Program-made: the position numbers and the translations under genes
Source of the DNA: JBCCFK01 sp965262315
Lineage (GTDB): Bacteria; Actinomycetota; Acidimicrobiia; Acidimicrobiales; UBA8592
DNA: 14,175 nucleotides
Direction of reading: 5' to 3'
NCBI GenBank assembly: GCA_965262315.1
Contig: CBDHFJ010000006.1
Span: forward strand, 1 to 14,175
The notes under the pieces: model-generated
Databases searched by the model: none
The model's input: only the letters and a program-made list of their open reading frames with translations
What the model was told of the DNA's origin: nothing
Shown here: one piece after another, positions 12,857 to 14,175 of the stretch
Layout: every line of letters begins with the position of its first letter
Position numbering within the stretch: the stretch's first letter is position 1

Positions 12857-13486
12857 TCAGCTGCCCTTGGGCTGCGCGGCCGGGACCTGCCAGTCCTCGG
12901 GCATGCGGCTGAAGTCGAAGAACGGGGCCTCGTCGCCGGCAGCGACGGCATCCTCGATCTGGTCGTAGAAGCCCTTGCCGGTCTCCTCGGCGAAGGTGAT
13001 GGCAACCTCGGCATCGGTGTCGCCGGGGTTCGGGCGCTGCACGTACTCGGGGAACGACGCCTCGGCCGCGTCACCCTCGGCGTAGCCACGGGCGAACATC
13101 TGCTTGAGGATGCCGAAGCCGTCGTTGCGGACCAGCGTCTCGCCGCGGGGTGTGCCGCCCATGTCCTTCATGTGGGCCTGGAACTTCTCGAGGTCGTGGG
13201 TGTCGTAGGCCACGTGCTGCACGGCGTGATCGCCGTGGACGTCGACGAACTTGGTGACCTGGGACTTCTGGGCCCGGTCGATACCTTCGATCAGGGCGAC
13301 CCCGAAGTCGCCGTAGTCGATGCACCAGATCTTCATGCTGGAGTCGAGATCATCGGGGCGGACATCGTCGATGCGGTTGATGAGGGTGCCACCCTCGACC
13401 TCGATGTGGAACCAGGCCCACCGTTCGATCGTCCCCTGCTCACAGGCGTAGGTGATGTGATCGACCTTCTTGAGATGAGGGCTCAT
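12857..13486 (-). CDS. Short VOC-family protein resembling 4-hydroxyphenylpyruvate dioxygenase
   Basis: This 209-residue protein belongs to the vicinal oxygen chelate superfamily and resembles 4-hydroxyphenylpyruvate dioxygenase (HPPD), which turns 4-hydroxyphenylpyruvate into homogentisate. The first module (5-70) carries His10 in LKKVDHITYA. The second (86-150) carries His91 in DHAVQHVAYDTHDLEKF and Glu147 in FPEYVQRP, giving a plausible His-His-Glu metal triad. HPPD is normally about 350-380 residues with two VOC domains, so this is about half size and its substrate is uncertain. The ATG at 13486 is preferred: AGAGGA lies about 9 bases upstream, and residues encoded before it do not fit the fold. 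The gene converges on the MFS gene with 9 bases between stops and diverges from an AsnC/Lrp gene. Regulation by that protein through the repeats at 13507 and 13601 is likely. Confidence 0.82.
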   Translation of the reverse strand: MSPHLKKVDHITYACEQGTIERWAWFHIEVEGGTLINRIDDVRPDDLDSSMKIWCIDYGDFGVALIEGIDRAQKSQVTKFVDVHGDHAVQHVAYDTHDLEKFQAHMKDMGGTPRGETLVRNDGFGILKQMFARGYAEGDAAEASFPEYVQRPNPGDTDAEVAITFAEETGKGFYDQIEDAVAAGDEAPFFDFSRMPEDWQVPAAQPKGS

Positions 13487-13506
13487 CTTGACCAATCCTC
13501 TCGTAG

Positions 13507-13529
13507 TCCACTGGACGATCTGCCTCGTC
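13507..13529 (+). repeat. Copy 1 of a 23-bp direct repeat in the VOC/AsnC control region
   Basis: The unit begins TCCACTGG, has CTGCC at its 14th to 18th bases and ends GTC. It matches copy 2 at 13601-13623 at 17 of 23 positions, exactly 94 bp away. It overlaps a perfect palindrome GTCCA-C-TGGAC (13506-13516) and lies about 20 bases upstream of the VOC start, in that gene's leader. It is a candidate operator for the adjacent AsnC/Lrp regulator. Confidence 0.5.
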
Positions 13530-13600
13530 CACCTTCCCCATTCAGCATGTTTGGCAGCAGACGTGCAAGGCTGATGCACATGTTGTTCATCAGGCACGCC

Positions 13601-13623
13601 TCCACTGGTCAGACTGCCCAGTC
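13601..13623 (+). repeat. Copy 2 of the 23-bp direct repeat, ahead of the AsnC-type gene
   Basis: The unit again starts TCCACTGG and ends GTC, in the same orientation as copy 1. Within it, ACTGG (13604-13608) and CCAGT (13618-13622) form a 5-9-5 dyad, and GACTG-CC-CAGTC (13612-13623) is a perfect palindrome. Spacing of 94 bp is close to nine helical turns, so proteins on both copies would sit on the same face of DNA. It lies 30-45 bases before the regulator's coding frame. Confidence 0.5.
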
Positions 13624-13666
13624 GCGACCCGTTCGCGTCGACGCCCGCAGGGCATCTTGACCGCGA

Positions 13667-14122
13667 CTGCTGGACGAGACCGACCGGCGTCTCCTCGGCG
13701 CACTCCGGCGCCGACCCCGGGCGGGGATCTCAGACCTCGCCCGGCGACTCGGCGTGGCGCGCGGAACCGTGCAGTCGCGCCTCGACCGCCTGATCGAACG
13801 CGGCATCATCACCGGCTTCGGCCCCGACATTGAGGCCGCTGCCGCTGGCTACGACGTACGCGCCTTCACCACCCTGTCGATCGCGCAGGGTCGCCACGAT
13901 CGGACGATCCAGCACCTGAGCAGCATTCCGGAGGTGTTGGAGATCCACACGGTCACCGGCGCAGGCGATCTGCTCCTCAAGATCGTGGCCACGACCAACG
14001 AGGATCTCCATCGGATCCTCCAGGAGATCTCGGCGCTGGACGAGGTGTCCCACACCGAGACGCAGCTCGCGCTCGCCACGCCGTTGCTCCGAACAGTCGC
14101 CGACCTCATCGGGACCGACTGA
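13667..14122 (+). CDS. AsnC/Lrp family transcriptional regulator, start disrupted or unusual
   Basis: This is a feast/famine-type regulator. The winged helix reads LLDETDRRLLGALRRRPRAGISDLARRLGVARGTVQSRLDRLIERGIITGF, followed by a RAM domain (VRAFTTLSIAQG, VLEIHTVTGAGDLLLKIVA, VSHTETQLALATPL). The frame is open only from 13661, after a TGA at 13658-13660, and holds no ATG, GTG or TTG before the HTH; the first GTG, at 13754, would cut the HTH in half. Dropping one base at 13666 would join a TTG at 13657 in frame and give MTALLDETD, a typical opening. So either a one-base insertion or sequencing error is present, or translation begins at CTG 13667 or 13670. It diverges from the VOC gene and probably regulates it. 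A terminator-like hairpin follows. Confidence 0.83.
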   Translation: MLDETDRRLLGALRRRPRAGISDLARRLGVARGTVQSRLDRLIERGIITGFGPDIEAAAAGYDVRAFTTLSIAQGRHDRTIQHLSSIPEVLEIHTVTGAGDLLLKIVATTNEDLHRILQEISALDEVSHTETQLALATPLLRTVADLIGTD

Positions 14123-14136
14123 CGAGTCGGCCACGG

Positions 14137-14155
14137 CTCGCGCCGACGGCGCGAG
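14137..14155 (+). terminator. GC-rich hairpin after the AsnC-type gene
   Basis: CTCGCGCC (14137-14144) and GGCGCGAG (14148-14155) form a perfect 8-bp stem with a 3-base loop, 14 bases after the regulator stop. There is no T run, but U-less hairpin terminators are reported in actinobacteria, so it is a reasonable 3'-end signal. Confidence 0.55.
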
Positions 14156-14175
14156 GCCGCTCAGCCGGCGTACCC

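Noticed and set aside
12852..12864. Perfect palindrome GCAGCT-C-AGCTGC across the convergent MFS/VOC 3' ends.
   Set aside because: The single-base centre leaves only a 4-bp stem once a loop forms, and no T tract follows; it may be chance.
14161..14175. TCA at 14161-14163 could be the stop of a further minus-strand gene entering from the right edge.
   Set aside because: Only four codons (GYAG) are visible, too few to support a gene.

Overview
The window reads as two pieces of DNA from different organisms joined near position 3541-3557. Left of the join (1 to about 3541) are genes of Gram-negative, possibly myxobacterial or bradymonad type: an unrecognised partial gene, a single-stranded DNA-binding protein with a very glycine-rich tail, a lipoprotein-like subtilisin-family protease and a class I glutamine amidotransferase. 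The three intact starts here have clear Shine-Dalgarno sequences (GGGAGG or GGAG). Right of the join are genes of actinobacterial type, probably the Acidimicrobiia/Ilumatobacter lineage: an F420-type luciferase-like oxidoreductase, acyl-CoA dehydrogenase, crotonase, serine hydrolase, aromatic amino acid hydroxylase and AsnC-type regulators. Third codon positions are strongly C-rich there, and several starts lack a Shine-Dalgarno but have a -10-like hexamer 6-8 bases upstream, as in leaderless mRNAs. The taxonomic labels are inference from protein character only.

Left part: the partial gene (minus, 1-321) diverges from ssb (525-1067). ssb is followed by a hairpin and then the S8 protease (1104-2900). 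The protease converges with, and overlaps by 10 bases, the glutamine amidotransferase (minus, ends at 2891). The amidotransferase and the LLM oxidoreductase (plus, from 3558) both lose their N-terminal regions at the same point. A single join cutting two head-to-head genes at once is best explained by a chimeric assembly, or less likely by a genuine recombination.

Right part: truncated LLM oxidoreductase, acyl-CoA dehydrogenase and crotonase run co-directionally and look like an acyl-CoA degradation operon. They converge on a serine beta-lactamase-fold hydrolase (minus). Divergent from that is a 193-residue protein of unknown function. Next comes an AsnC/Lrp regulator (minus, frameshifted) divergent from an aromatic amino acid (phenylalanine) hydroxylase. 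That gene is followed by a shikimate kinase-like P-loop protein, an FAD-linked D-2-hydroxyacid dehydrogenase-type oxidase (with a strong inverted repeat over its promoter) and a 4-base-overlapping MFS transporter. Finally a short 4-hydroxyphenylpyruvate dioxygenase-like VOC protein (minus) diverges from a second AsnC/Lrp regulator, with two copies of a 23-bp sequence in the shared control region.

The phenylalanine hydroxylase, the HPPD-like protein, the 2-hydroxyacid oxidase, the exporter and two amino-acid-type regulators suggest a locus for aromatic amino acid turnover, but this is inference from neighbourhood. No mobile element, CRISPR array, tRNA or rRNA was found, and no stretch over 300 bases lacks a gene. 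The most noteworthy items are the chimeric join, frame disruptions in both AsnC/Lrp genes, and candidate operators at three control regions.
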